Assembly (NCBI RefSeq): GCF_001897285.1
Contig: NZ_MKSM01000064.1
Coordinates: 2,008 to 66,007, forward strand
Length of the DNA stretch: 64,000 nt
Source: Nitrobacter sp. 62-23
Lineage (GTDB): Bacteria; Pseudomonadota; Alphaproteobacteria; Rhizobiales; Xanthobacteraceae
Direction of reading: 5' to 3'
In this document: in pieces, positions 1 to 8,880 of the stretch
Position numbering within the stretch: position 1 is the stretch's first letter
How the letters are laid out: the number at the start of each line of letters is the position of its first letter
The notes under the pieces: model-generated
Told to the model about the DNA's origin: nothing
The model's database searches: none
The model's input: only the letters and a program-made list of their open reading frames with translations
Made by a program: the position numbers and the translations under genes

Positions 1-68
1 AGGGAATCAGCGCATTCGTGGTGATCCGTCGGATCGAAAAACGCTGGAGCCGGCGGCAGGACGGATGC

Positions 69-473
69 TCAGGTTTTTCCCGCGCCGGCAAGCGCGGCAA
101 TGGTTTCCGATGCAATCTGCGCATTGGCATCGAGCGGCTTGCCATGGACATGCTCATCCACAAGCGCGAACGCTTCGTCTTCGGGCATCCCGCCCCCGAT
201 CAATCCGAGCACGATGACATTCTCCACATCCTCGGCCGAATAGATCTTTTCGACAAAGCGTTGGTGGCAAGCCGCCGGGGTATCGCCGTATTGGCCGGCG
301 AGCGGGGCCCTGCCAATGCCGAGACGGGCAATCGTGACCATTCTCGCGACCTGCTTCAATTTCGCTCCGCCCGCGATCATGGCGAGAACCTTGGGCTCGT
401 TCAAATTGAAGACGCGCGTCTTGCCGGCAAACTCAATCTTGCGAACGCCGGGATTGGTGCTGTGGCTGGTCAT
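69..473 (-). CDS. GTA gp10-like tail assembly chaperone protein
   Basis: This 134-residue protein resembles the gene transfer agent family 'phage tail assembly chaperone' (GTA gp10-like). Recognition rests on the N-terminal pattern (IEFAGKTRVFNLNEPKVLAMI) only in overall character and on the C-terminal LDANAQIASETIAAL-type segment seen in the family. It is soluble with no signal peptide. A GAGGTTTTGAA ribosome site precedes the ATG. No other GTA structural gene is visible in the window, so it may be an orphan or the edge of a cluster lying left of base 1. The DNA just upstream (480-610) holds a short broken reading frame that I could not identify. The family assignment is from memory of sequence character. 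Confidence 0.6.
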   Translation of the reverse strand: MTSHSTNPGVRKIEFAGKTRVFNLNEPKVLAMIAGGAKLKQVARMVTIARLGIGRAPLAGQYGDTPAACHQRFVEKIYSAEDVENVIVLGLIGGGMPEDEAFALVDEHVHGKPLDANAQIASETIAALAGAGKT

Positions 474-742
474 TTCAAAACCTCATGGGTGACGTTGGCG
501 GCGATCTGCGACGGAATAAGCCGGTATTGGAGCCGTCAGCGAAGTTGGCCGATGCTCTCGGAAATGACGCGGACAGCGCGATCGAACAGAGTAACCTCAT
601 GCAGCACGATTGCTGCGATGGTTCGGGGTCCCTGTGTGCTGTGCGGACGCTAGGGGATCGAAGCAGTCTTCCGCCTCGCGACCTTGAGCGTAACGACATG
701 GCGAGAGCATTACCAACTACTTGATCTTGTTAAGAAACACCC

Positions 743-816
743 TGGAGCGGGTGAAGGGAATCGAACCCTCGTATTCAGCTTGGAAGGCTGCTGCTCTACC
801 ATTGAGCTACACCCGC
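743..816 (-). tRNA. tRNA-Gly(TCC)
   Basis: The reverse strand folds as a complete tRNA with acceptor GCGGGTG/CACCCGC, discriminator T, encoded CCA, T-loop TTCGATT and anticodon loop CTTCCAA, giving anticodon TCC. There is no intron or insertion. Confidence 0.95.
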
Positions 817-1070
817 GAAACGCATCTAGCGTTCTGATTTTATTGCCATTTGCAGATGCTTTCCGCAAGGCAGTAAATCCGTCAATTTTCGGAGCAGAAT
901 TGCCCCAAACGGCGACTTTGAGACAAAAGCCCGTATCCCTTCCGGACGAAACAGAACTTTTCCCTTCGCGCGACGTTGTTCGGTATCATCGCGCGGCTCG
1001 AGACGTTTATCATCGATAGAACACCGGTTGCGCTCCCGCTTTCCTCTTTCGGTTTTGGAAGGAGCGCGCC

Positions 1071-1274
1071 ATGTCCAAGCGACGGCGGCGTTTCAAACAC
1101 ACGCAATCCTTGAAAGAGCGCCTCGGCGTATTTGCGAGGCTTATGCGCGAGAGGGCAGCATTGATGCCCTTTGGCGCGGAGAAGGCTGCGACCCTGGCGA
1201 AGGCCGAGCAGGCCGAGAGGGCAGCAAATGTTGAAGGTTGGGCAAATTCCCGGGAACTTCGGCCACCAGAATAA
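1071..1274 (+). CDS. small basic hypothetical protein, copy A of a duplicated pair
   Basis: A 67-residue Arg/Lys/Ala-rich soluble protein. A GGAGCGCGCC ribosome site lies just upstream of the ATG. It is clearly related to the 65-residue protein at 4555-4752: both start with an RRR run and share the pattern L-K/R-E/D-R-L..F...MRERA.L, then AE.A..VE...NS and a shared C-terminal PPE. The sequence after each stop is also alike (ATAAAAGGCGTC here, ATAAAGGGCCCTC there). No function is known. The helical, charged composition could suit nucleic-acid or protein binding, but that is a guess. Confidence 0.7.
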   Translation: MSKRRRRFKHTQSLKERLGVFARLMRERAALMPFGAEKAATLAKAEQAERAANVEGWANSRELRPPE

Positions 1275-1365
1275 AAGGCGTCATTAAAATAAAAGGCGTC
1301 ATGGAGTGGCTCCAAGCAACCTCTTCCGGGTTCTGGATCCATGATAGCCGTCTCGCGAGCGTGAC

Positions 1366-1512
1366 TTATGCCGCGCGCTGCATAGGCTCCCAATTCTGCA
1401 TGCTGCTATGAGCGGTCCCATGATCCGCGTTGTGAACAGCCGAGACCAGCGCGCTGAAGCCCAGCAAGGTTCCGACGGCCAGTATTGTTGCCAGGACAAT
1501 TTTAATTTTCAT
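1366..1512 (-). CDS. small exported or membrane-anchored peptide
   Basis: A 48-residue peptide that begins MKIKIVLATILAVG and has one hydrophobic segment (about residues 5-22) followed by a short polar His-containing tail. An in-frame start exists 13 codons upstream, but GGAGAAGGCGAC directly before this ATG decides the start. It could be a signal peptide with a tiny mature product or a single-helix inner membrane peptide. Function unknown. Confidence 0.6.
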   Translation of the reverse strand: MKIKIVLATILAVGTLLGFSALVSAVHNADHGTAHSSMQNWEPMQRAA

Positions 1513-1756
1513 GTCGCCTTCTCCGTTCTTGTTCGTTGAGGAACAGGACACGTTACCTGTCTAATATGCGGTGGCGTCGGCAAATTATAAGACCCGGTTG
1601 CGGCGGATTTTCCCGGATGCGCGGCTGCCCGCGCAACCCGCGTCGATCTTTCAGAGCGGGCAGGCCCGAATATTTTCGCGGATCGCGCGCGGATAACGTC
1701 ACCCCGGGGTCAACGGATCGTTCAAAGGACGACGATGAGCCGCCCGTGGTCTGACA

Positions 1757-2410
1757 TCATCGCGCATTGGCGTAGCGTTGAGGACGATGATCGCGGTGAC
1801 GACCGGCGTAATGCCGCCCTCCCCCGCTCCAGCCGCCAAGCTGGAAATGCCCGCTGTCGGCATTTGCCCATTGCGCGCCGGCAACCAGCCCGCAGGAATT
1901 CGCCAGCGTGACTTCGTTGCGAGGCATCCGCGGACGTGTGACGTTGCGCCCATATTGGTTGATATCGAGCGCAAGCCCTGCGGGATGCAGCGAGCCCCGC
2001 ACGCTACCATGCGCCCTCCATCCGCCCATGAAGCGGATCGGATAACCCTGCCGGTCCAGAGCCGAAACGAGACACTGAAAAGCAGCGGTGGCGCGGCCGG
2101 CGACATGCGCCGTGGCGCCGGAGGATGAGCGGACTACGCCGGCCGCCCGCCCCGCGCCTTCGGCCATGACCCGGGCGAGCCCTTTCGGCATTGGGCGATG
2201 CGATCTGTGATCCGCCCGACGTCTCACGGCGGAATGACGGGAATACCCGACGGCGTGATCCTCCGAACCAAACAGCGATGCGCCGTTGCCAAAGCAGGGA
2301 CGCATCACATCGCAGCCAATGCCGGCCTGCATCTTTTTTTGAGAAGACCGGGCAGACGACGGTGTGGCGGCGATGAAAAGCATCGCCGACGCAATAAGCA
2401 GTCGGATCAT
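1757..2410 (-). CDS. exported M15-like (D-Ala-D-Ala carboxypeptidase/extensin-like) metallopeptidase
   Basis: A 217-residue protein with an N-terminal signal peptide (MIRLLIASAMLFIAATPSSA). The C-terminal half carries the zinc-site layout of M15/extensin-like peptidases: a Ser/His-X(6)-Asp motif in SLHPAGLALDIN (about residues 140-152) and a downstream D-S-G-H-F motif (about 185). The family trims peptidoglycan peptides in the periplasm. The stretch before the catalytic part (residues 22-95) is basic and poorly conserved. Family call from motifs; substrate not inferable. Confidence 0.65.
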   Translation of the reverse strand: MIRLLIASAMLFIAATPSSARSSQKKMQAGIGCDVMRPCFGNGASLFGSEDHAVGYSRHSAVRRRADHRSHRPMPKGLARVMAEGAGRAAGVVRSSSGATAHVAGRATAAFQCLVSALDRQGYPIRFMGGWRAHGSVRGSLHPAGLALDINQYGRNVTRPRMPRNEVTLANSCGLVAGAQWANADSGHFQLGGWSGGGRHYAGRHRDHRPQRYANAR

Positions 2411-3028
2411 CGTATCTCCGGGAAACGCTGGAGTGAGGGAACGCAGTAACTGAAGCCCTGCTTCGAAATGTCCGGCACGGAACCGCTGGTCATGATGGCG
2501 AGTACCTAGAGCCGGCGGTAACGGCCTGTCTAGCTAGACGCGGAACGCCGTTTGAATTAACATTGAGAGTTTAGGTTAAACGGCTGGATCGAGCGGTCGC
2601 CCGGCGACAGAAAGTACAATTAAATCAAACATTTGATTCGCCTGAATCCGCTGAGGAGCGTGGCCGGCTGAAGGCTGGCCCTCGCTGGCACCCCTCTTAT
2701 CAATCTCTACATAAAGGCAAGCTTGCACTTGACCCATGGACCTGCCTGGGTTGACTTGAAATGCGCGCGCAGAGGAGAAGGTCCGTGTTCGAAATAGGGG
2801 TTGTCTGGAGGGACAGCAGCGTAAACGTCAATCCAGATTGAGGCTCCGCGACGTTCGGATCGCATTGGTGTGCAAGCGAGAAATCGCCAGACGCGCCGCG
2901 AGCAAGACGCCTAAAGCAATCGCTTCAATTTCCGAGCCATCTCCGGATCATCGATGGGGACCGCGCTGGCTTCGGGAAGACATGAACAAAAACCACCACG
3001 ACATTTTAAGACGACGGAGACGTGAACA
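2411..3028. other. intergenic stretch without a supported gene
   Basis: I see no convincing gene here. There are only very short frames, for example an 18-codon GTG frame after GAGGAGAAGG near 2780 and a 16-codon frame that runs into the start of the next gene. It may hold the promoter of the 3029 gene. Confidence 0.4.
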
Positions 3029-3172
3029 ATGAACGACTTTTGGGAATGGCGCAGCTCGGTGCGAGAATTCGAGGGATCGAAGAAGACGGGCCGCAGGAAC
3101 GCTTACATTTTCGGCACCTTGCTGGCGCTGCTGTTTGTCGCTTTTATCGTCGGACTGTTCGTTTTCGACTAA
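3029..3172 (+). CDS. 47-residue single-pass membrane protein
   Basis: A short gene starting MNDFWEWRSSVREFEG and ending in a hydrophobic helix (residues 26-45, YIFGTLLALLFVAFIVGLF) and VFD. The soluble N-terminus is charged, followed by GRRN just before the helix, so an N-in topology fits the positive-inside rule. GGAG lies about 9 bases before the ATG. Small proteins of this layout are common in Rhizobiales, but I know of no function. Confidence 0.65.
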   Translation: MNDFWEWRSSVREFEGSKKTGRRNAYIFGTLLALLFVAFIVGLFVFD

Positions 3173-3216
3173 GCGCGGAGACCTTTTGGCTGGACCGGCG
3201 CGCGTACCTTCATGGC

Positions 3217-3243
3217 GTAGGTTCGAATCCTACCCGGCAGCCA
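3217..3243 (+). other. tRNA 3'-end fragment (tRNA-Gln-like)
   Basis: GTAGGTTCGAATCCTAC forms a T-arm, and the following CCGGCAGCCA resembles the CCCGGCA-G-CCA end of alphaproteobacterial tRNA-Gln with one base missing between T-stem and acceptor. No matching 5' part is present upstream. Likely a decayed attachment-site scar from an old integration. Confidence 0.4.
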
Positions 3244-3412
3244 TTTTCAAACCTCGCGGTTAATCCGGCCGCTCGGGCCAACTCGCAAACGGCATACGGC
3301 CATGTCCGGCGACATGACATCCACAAATGTTGCGCATCGTTGATGCACGTCGCTCGCTCACTTCCAGATGCCGGCTATATGCTAGTTTGACGGTCCCATC
3401 CCGCGCGCCGTG

Positions 3413-3688
3413 TTAATTACAAATCCGCTGCAATCGACAGTTTCCGAGTGTGTCGCACACCCTGATTTGCCGGCATGATCTTGTACCGACTGGAGGAACC
3501 GTCGGCACCTGGGGCGGTGTAATCGATGGCGCGCCGAGCGGGCAGAACGTCGGAGGGCAGAGAGGCGGAACGTCGAGATTGGAGCAGACCGGCTGCATTC
3601 GACCGTCTATGCACTGGCACGAACAGTCCGCATGAGCTGCCTGACACATACAAACAAGAGCAAAAGCTGAAGCCGCTCCAATCCTCAC
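3413..3688 (-). CDS. small exported Cys-rich protein
   Basis: A 91-residue protein with GTG start after AGGAGTGTAC. Residues 1-20 (MRIGAASAFALVCMCQAAHA) are a signal peptide ending in AHA. The mature part contains nine or more Cys in short C-x-C and C-x(n)-C spacings plus a Pro-rich middle (PPQVPTVPPVG), suggesting a disulphide-stabilised periplasmic or surface protein. No family recognised. An overlapping frame at 3417-3695 on the same strand lacks these features and is rejected. Confidence 0.65.
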   Translation of the reverse strand: MRIGAASAFALVCMCQAAHADCSCQCIDGRMQPVCSNLDVPPLCPPTFCPLGAPSITPPQVPTVPPVGTRSCRQIRVCDTLGNCRLQRICN

Positions 3689-3973
3689 CGTACACTCCTA
3701 TCGATCTTATGAAGCAGATCGCCGCGCTTTGGCTCCTCAGGGAGCAAAGCTAATCGCTCGCGTCGGCGATGAACCTGAAAGACGAGTCTGAACGTTTTTT
3801 TTTCCTGAAACGTTTTTTTGAAACGCCTTGTACCTGTACATGTGAGGTGCTGCTTCCTTCAGAAGAAGGCTGGAGCACGACTGGCGTTGTCACCACCGAT
3901 AGATAACCGAGATCGCGCAGTGACAAGAGCCGGCGAAGGAGCACGGCCACTCTTTGCCACTCCTTCGGCGCGA

Positions 3974-4204
3974 CTACTTCGGACGCCTCTTCCGGAACGC
4001 CTCGTCATCGTAACCGTGACGGCTGCTATAAAATAGCAAGCCAATCAAACCGCAGCCGACGACGAGCGTCGTAACACCACCAAAGCCCAAGGCAATCCAG
4101 TCACTCATGGGAATATCGCTGGTCCACGCCGACGCCGCCCAAGCCCACGTTCCAACCAAAAGGGCCAACAGAATGATGATCGACACATACTTGACGTTTG
4201 GCAT
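3974..4204 (-). CDS. small two-helix membrane protein
   Basis: 76 residues from the ATG preceded by GAAGGAAACGTC. Two hydrophobic segments (about residues 6-27 and 36-56) flank a short loop WTSDIPMSDW, and the C-terminus is basic (DDEAFRKRRPK), so both ends are probably cytoplasmic. A longer in-frame start exists 19 codons upstream but has no ribosome site. Function unknown. Confidence 0.65.
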   Translation of the reverse strand: MPNVKYVSIIILLALLVGTWAWAASAWTSDIPMSDWIALGFGGVTTLVVGCGLIGLLFYSSRHGYDDEAFRKRRPK

Positions 4205-4554
4205 GACGTTTCCTTCGAAACAAATGTCGTGAGTTTGATGGAAAAAGCGTGAGGACCACAAACGTTCCGAAGAATAAACGTTTCACCTGGAGCGCGTTCG
4301 GCGGGCGTCAGAAAAACCTTGAGTGGCCTCCTTCAAATGGCCGCCCTTTCCGCCAACTCCGCGCGACACGACTCCATTCCCGAGAAATGCCGCAGCGCGA
4401 AATAGGAGTTTACGAAAAGTGGATTCCTCGATGTGTTTTGATCAAATATCTGTAATCGGCTGGCGCTCCGGATTGATCGGGCGCACACTCACTTCATCGT
4501 AGCCCGATCGGCGAGGACAACGCGCGCTCCCGCAACTCGACAGGAAGCCGCGCC

Positions 4555-4752
4555 ATGCGGCGACGTGTGAAACAATCGGTTCCTTTAAGGGATCGTCTTT
4601 TGGCATTCATCCATGCAATGCGAGAGCGTGCCGAACTCGCTCCACCCGGTCGGGAGCGCGACGCGTTGCTCAAAAAGGTGAAGAAAGCCGAGACCGCCAT
4701 GGAGGTGGAGCAGCGGGTCAATTCTTCGGGACAGCAGGAGCCGCCAGAATAA
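4555..4752 (+). CDS. small basic hypothetical protein, copy B of a duplicated pair
   Basis: 65 residues, related to the 1071-1274 product over its whole length (shared RRR start, L-R-D-R-L..F...MRERA.L.P.G.E, AE.A..VE...NS, C-terminal PPE). The ribosome site is GACAGGAAGCCGCGCC. The two copies lie 3.3 kb apart in the same orientation with single-gene units, which suggests an old local duplication. Function unknown. Confidence 0.7.
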   Translation: MRRRVKQSVPLRDRLLAFIHAMRERAELAPPGRERDALLKKVKKAETAMEVEQRVNSSGQQEPPE

Positions 4753-5104
4753 AGGGCCCTCAATAAAACGGCCTCAGTGGTTCGACCAAATGGAGATCCT
4801 GACCTGACCGACGATGAACTGCGACTCGTGTTGCGCTCGCCTGGAATGGCCGCGCCAGTCCTTGCGCCTGCTCTTATTGACGGCGCAGCGATTTTCTTGA
4901 GCGATTGAATGCTGACGGATGTTGAAGGGGCAAGAGTCCCGACGAACATATAAAACATATAAAATGTCCCTGCCGCCTCTCACATGAACCAGCCGGCAGG
5001 TCTCTGCATTTCGGCGGCCCTCGGCGGGCGTTCCTTACTGGACACCGATATGAGCGAGCATTAGGCTTTGCGGCGAGGGGCGCGATCAGGGAGCGGGATT
5101 TAGC

Positions 5105-5542
5105 ATGATTCCTCAGTGGCAGTATCAGGTCAGATTCGATGTAAACGATGCAGCCGTTGCGGAATCGATACGACGCAAAACGTCTGAACCGGCACTAACG
5201 CGCCTCTTCGATATCCTCGCCCAACATCACGCTGTCCCAAAATCCCAGTTCGATGCCTTTTCAGAGTATGTCGTCGCAGCGGAGGAGCGCGGCGTCGAGG
5301 GCTATCCGCTTTATGACTGGACCAAAGCAACGATCGAGGATCCGGAAAAAAAGAGAAAATATTTGAAATCCTTTACGCTCTACGTGGACGACAGAGAGGT
5401 CTATGCCAAGGAGATTGCTGATAGCTTGGAGGCCGATTTGCAGCCGTTCGCCACCAGCGGGCTCATTACGCGAATATCCAAGTACGATACGAATCCCGAA
5501 AATAATCCGCAGCCACCGCAGCGTGGCAACCAGCAGGGTTAG
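5105..5542 (+). CDS. hypothetical protein
   Basis: A 145-residue acidic soluble protein (no signal peptide or helix). It begins MIPQWQYQVRFDVND and ends in a low-complexity Asn/Gln/Pro tail. GGGAGCGGGATTTAGC precedes the ATG. It stands alone between two gene-poor gaps. I do not recognise a domain. Codon use looks like the backbone, and the frame is closed in the other phases, which supports a real gene. Confidence 0.6.
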   Translation: MIPQWQYQVRFDVNDAAVAESIRRKTSEPALTRLFDILAQHHAVPKSQFDAFSEYVVAAEERGVEGYPLYDWTKATIEDPEKKRKYLKSFTLYVDDREVYAKEIADSLEADLQPFATSGLITRISKYDTNPENNPQPPQRGNQQG

Positions 5543-5881
5543 TGCATCTTGATCGTTGGACTGGTGACTATCACTAATTCAAAGGTGCAGACGACCCGTG
5601 CCGTCGCAGGTCGGATCGATTCTCGGTCCGGCGAACTGTTGAGGGCGAGCAGCGTGATCGTTGGAGATTGAGCGGATAGCCGTTGGCAGTTCGTTGCCAT
5701 AGCCGTTCTTGCGACCGGGATCGCGCCCCTCCCCTTCGAGCCAACTTAACGAAGGACAATCGGGATCATAGATGACCTGTTGACGGGGGCAGCCGGATAT
5801 TTGTATCCCATTGAGGCCGTATGAGTGGTTGCGGCTCCGCTCTGCTCGTAGGCCACTGGTAAAATCTGGAGATAGGATAGC
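5543..5881. other. intergenic stretch without a supported gene
   Basis: Only antisense frames of poor composition are open. I see no repeat or RNA structure that I can defend. Confidence 0.35.
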
Positions 5882-6064
5882 GTGACCGATTATCGAGTGT
5901 ACATCCTCAACGACAAAGGTCATATCCAGAGCGACACGCTTATAGAGAGTGCAGACGACGCTCAGGCAATCGAAGCTGCAAAGAAGATAAGGGGCGCTCG
6001 TAACGTGGAATTGTGGGACGGCGAGCGCTTGGTTGGACGCTTCAAAACAACGCCCAGCAGCTAG
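5882..6064 (+). CDS. small hypothetical protein
   Basis: 60 residues from a GTG start: MTDYRVYILNDKGHI, then a predicted helix rich in Ala (ADDAQAIEAAKKI), then NVELWDGERLVGRF. Small Bradyrhizobium proteins of this pattern (beta hairpin, Ala helix, 'ELWDG.R.V.R') are frequent in multiple copies. Role unknown. The start is GTG with weak Shine-Dalgarno (GGATAG). Confidence 0.7.
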   Translation: MTDYRVYILNDKGHIQSDTLIESADDAQAIEAAKKIRGARNVELWDGERLVGRFKTTPSS

Positions 6065-6126
6065 TCCGCGCGGCGCAGATGCGAGCGGCGCATCCGTCAG
6101 CAGCCGGTGATCCATTCTGCGGCGGT

Positions 6127-6306
6127 CTATGGCCTCGTCCGAGCCCGACCCAAATCGCCTGCCAACCAGCCCCTCGCCTGATCATCCCGTAGCGGGTCGC
6201 AGCCTACGCACGTGAGGACACGGGGACCGTTGCCGCCTGGCGGCAACGCCATGGTCATCGGTTCCTTGCAACACGGACAGTTCTTGTTTTGAAAAAGCTG
6301 CCCCAT
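6127..6306 (-). CDS. small zinc-ribbon-like protein with two CxxC pairs
   Basis: A 59-residue product with CPCC at residues 10-13 and CVGC at 33-36, a spacing that fits a zinc ribbon. The middle PPGGNGPRVLTC resembles a recurring rhizobial small-protein family (CPxC...LPPGGxG...C..CD) with a C-terminal GWLAGDLGR helix. AGGAG sits 8 bases before the ATG. The frame read on this strand by a longer open frame (6182-6484) has no such features. Role unknown, probably cytoplasmic metal-binding. Confidence 0.7.
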   Translation of the reverse strand: MGQLFQNKNCPCCKEPMTMALPPGGNGPRVLTCVGCDPLRDDQARGWLAGDLGRARTRP

Positions 6307-6651
6307 GGCACACTCCTTTCCGAAAGAGGAAGGCGGGAGCGCAACCGGGCGTTCTCATCACCGATGAATGCCTAGAGCCTCGCGGTGATCCACACAGCAT
6401 ACTATCACCGCCAGATGAGCGTCTGTTTACTAGTGAACATAACAAAAAATTGAAACCGGCCTCCTCCATTTGGTCCCTTCGCATTTATTCACCAGAGCCA
6501 CCTCGGCCATCCCCGTTAGCTGCGGCTACGCTCGCGCATGAGAGGCTGTTCGATGCGGTTCTCAGGATGACCAGCCTGCCCGCGATCAGTGCAGCCCACG
6601 GGGCGCTCAACCGCGCCGACGCGGCAGATGGTGACGTGAGCTGCGATGCGC

Positions 6652-6687
6652 AAAACCCGCCGTCGCGCGAGTCGGCCGGCGGGTTTT
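6652..6687 (-). terminator. rho-independent terminator
   Basis: AAAACCCGCCG and CGGCGGGTTTT form an 11-bp stem flanked by A and T runs. It follows the CoxIV-like gene on the reverse strand and may act in both directions. Confidence 0.75.
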
Positions 6688-6707
6688 GGAATGGCGCGCG
6701 AGGGGGA

Positions 6708-6860
6708 TTAGAGGAGGAAAACCGCCAACAACACGACAACGGTGACCACGACCGCGGCACCGATCGTCCCAAATTTGAGAAAGGACTTATACGTTTCCTC
6801 GTGCGCCGGATAATCCATTCCTTCTGCGGTGGAGTACGTCAATTCGCCATGATCAGACAT
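6708..6860 (-). CDS. aa3-type cytochrome oxidase subunit IV-like peptide
   Basis: A 50-residue protein: MSDHGELTYSTAEGMDYPAHEETYKSFLKF in pieces, with the DYPAHE-TY-F motif (residues 16-27) typical of the bacterial aa3-type oxidase subunit IV family, then one transmembrane helix (31-50). In the family it is a single-helix accessory subunit of the cytochrome c oxidase in the inner membrane. The other oxidase genes are not nearby, so this is a solitary paralogue. It sits close to a CRP/FNR-type regulator gene, which fits oxygen-linked control but does not prove it. Confidence 0.75.
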   Translation of the reverse strand: MSDHGELTYSTAEGMDYPAHEETYKSFLKFGTIGAAVVVTVVVLLAVFLL

Positions 6861-6964
6861 GTCAAGTTTCCCAAGGTGCGGTTGATCTTGTGTCTTTCAC
6901 GACGGTGACCAGTGAGACCGAGATAGCTGCCCGCGGTCGCCGCCCATTCAGCAGTTCTGCGAGC

Positions 6965-7087
6965 TTACCTTGGGTGGCTTTCGCGCCGGCCGCTTTCTGT
7001 CTGACGCTCGCCCCAGGCTATGGCCAGTGAAAATATACTTATAACGGCGACAACAAACAAAGTGACAACGAGTGCATCGGTTGGCAT
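6965..7087 (-). CDS. 40-residue single-helix membrane peptide
   Basis: MPTDALVVTLFVVAVISIF starts a hydrophobic helix (residues 5-24) followed by a charged tail WGERQTESGRRE. GGGGATCGAC lies before the ATG. It sits between the CoxIV-like peptide and the CRP/FNR regulator on the same strand. Its layout suits a small respiratory or stress membrane peptide, but no function is known. Confidence 0.6.
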   Translation of the reverse strand: MPTDALVVTLFVVAVISIFSLAIAWGERQTESGRRESHPR

Positions 7088-7260
7088 GTCGATCCCCTTT
7101 TTTGATTTCGACGAGCCAAGAATACATTCAAATCACACCTACGCTTTCATCTAGCGCAAAGATGCCGTTATTCTCTCACACAGAATGCTCTGAATCTTCA
7201 GGAATGGATATCTCGTGGCACCATGCGCTGCCGCGTTTTCTGCGCGAGCCCCCTATGCTT

Positions 7261-8028
7261 CTAGCCAACGCATTGGCGAAGCGCTTCGAGATCCAGAATG
7301 TCGATGTGGCGATGCGAGGAAATCTGAATCACTCTGGCTTTCCGCAACCGCGTGAGTTCGCGCGAGACGGTTCCAATCGTCAAGCCGAGAAAGTCGCCAA
7401 TTTCGGCGCGCGTAAGTGGAAGGTCGAAAGCCGTGACGGCGTTGCTTTCGGCAAACGGATCGATCTGCCGAACCATCATCATAAGAAAGCTGGCCACCTT
7501 TTCGCGAGCCGTCTTTCGTCCAAGCGCCAGCATCCATTCGCGACCCTGATCGACCTCACGCAGGGCTTGGTGTAGCAGTTTCGTTTCGAGAGCCGGATTT
7601 TCTTCGAGCATATGCCGCAGTGCATTCCTGGTTATGCTGCAGACCTCAACATCCGAGCAGGCTTCGACCCGAACAGGGCTCTCGTCTTGATGAAGTCGTC
7701 CGACGAAATCTGGCGCGAATTGAAGTCCGACGATTTGTTGGCGACCATCGGCCATAGTCTTGGTCAGCTTGAGCACGCCGCGCATGACATTGGCATAGGA
7801 CTTGATCGGCCCCTGCTCCTGCAGGAGAACGTCACCGGCGGCCACCGCCACGACGCGCGTGAACTTGGCGAAATCCACTAATTCGTTGCCGTTGAGCGCG
7901 CCGCACATTCCGTTGTGCCGCACCTCGCAACTCCGACAGAGCTTCGGCACATTGGAGTTATGGATGTCCTTCCGGGGCGTGTTCATGCTGCTTTGGTTCG
8001 ATGGTAATCGTCTGCCGAGCCGAAACAT
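7261..8028 (-). CDS. CRP/FNR-family regulator (FixK/FnrN type)
   Basis: A 255-residue regulator. The N-terminus has Cys at the spacing C-x2-C-x7-C (LCRSCEVRHNGMCGAL, about residues 30-44), as in rhizobial FnrN-like oxygen sensors that bind an Fe-S cluster. A further Cys occurs in VEACSDVEVC (about 122-128). A cyclic-nucleotide-like beta barrel covers about 50-150, and a CRP-type winged helix covers about 180-245 with recognition helix TIGTVSRELTRLRKA. FnrN-type proteins switch on microaerobic respiration genes. An alternative ATG 14 codons in (MNTPRK) may be the true start. Whether a cluster really binds cannot be read from sequence alone. Confidence 0.85.
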   Translation of the reverse strand: MFRLGRRLPSNQSSMNTPRKDIHNSNVPKLCRSCEVRHNGMCGALNGNELVDFAKFTRVVAVAAGDVLLQEQGPIKSYANVMRGVLKLTKTMADGRQQIVGLQFAPDFVGRLHQDESPVRVEACSDVEVCSITRNALRHMLEENPALETKLLHQALREVDQGREWMLALGRKTAREKVASFLMMMVRQIDPFAESNAVTAFDLPLTRAEIGDFLGLTIGTVSRELTRLRKARVIQISSHRHIDILDLEALRQCVG

Positions 8029-8558
8029 CCCTCTTTCAAGAGGCGATTTGCCGGTTCTCCAGGCGGACCCTGCATTCCATAAATCTTCCTGTCTTTGCGA
8101 TCGCGCAAAGGCAAACCTGAATTGTTGCGCTACCGCAACCTCATCCTCTCCCGTGAGGTCGGCGCTTCACAATGGCGAATCCGTCTGTTCGTACTGGCAC
8201 ACGCCGCCGCCGACGACGGGCGCCTCGCGCCGCAATCTGGCTCTCGGAATCGAGTCTCGCGTTCGCCCGGCGTCGACCAAGCTGGACGGCAAATTGGCCT
8301 TTACGAGGAAGCGGAGAACTGGACCCTGTTGTGGATGCTCATGCGTGCCAGCGGCCTGCGGCCTGATCGCACCACGACTTCTCCCCTTTTCCCATATCCA
8401 TTTGATCTTGCCTCGGCAGATGGAAGCGGAGCAGTGAAAGCGCTTTCCGAAAGTGTCGATCGATGCCTGTCCATGCGGGTTGACATACTCTGGCCAGAAA
8501 ACTGCCCTCGCATGAAGCTGTTTGATTCGTACCGATAACTCACCGAGAGGCCCTTACA
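8029..8558. other. intergenic stretch without a supported gene
   Basis: Several long overlapping frames exist on both strands, but all have skewed Arg/Ser composition typical of high-GC shadow frames. It contains the upstream region of the CRP/FNR gene. I found no TTGAT-N4-ATCAA box. Confidence 0.35.
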
Positions 8559-8735
8559 ATGGAACTTCTTATTCCGCCTCGGCACCGAGAGCAATTCGGA
8601 GTGCTCAAGGAGCACTATGCTACGGGCCCAACAAAGATTGGCCCTATCACCTGGAATGGATATCTTAGGGTGCGCACAGACGATCAACGATTGATCGATG
8701 CGCTTAAGCAGAAAATGGACGCTCAACCTCGGTAG
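8559..8735 (+). CDS. 58-residue hypothetical protein
   Basis: MELLIPPRHREQFGVLKEHY begins a small soluble protein with a mid-part ATGPTKIGPITWNGY and a C-terminal helix. GAGAGG lies about 8 bases before the ATG. Composition is balanced, unlike shadow frames. No family recognised. Confidence 0.5.
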   Translation: MELLIPPRHREQFGVLKEHYATGPTKIGPITWNGYLRVRTDDQRLIDALKQKMDAQPR

Positions 8736-8880
8736 CGCTTGCGACCTTGGAATCAGACTGCAATGGTCTGCTGAATCAGCGGTAGGACCGGATGACCCAT
8801 TGTCGCCGGAGTGAATTTCTACGCCGCGCGATGCGTAACGCCATTTCCACCCGGTGCGGTCTGTGCCGGGCGTTAGGCAG

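Noticed and set aside
475-640. Possible phage gene remnant upstream of the GTA-like gene
   Set aside because: A reverse frame reads IAAIVLHEVTLFDRAVRVIS with an in-frame stop before QYRLIPSQIAANVTHEV, but I could not tie it to a family.
18-653. 211-codon plus-strand frame
   Set aside because: Antisense to the GTA-like gene and lacking any domain.
5579-6115. 178-codon minus-strand frame
   Set aside because: Covers the well-supported 5882 gene on the other strand; no family.
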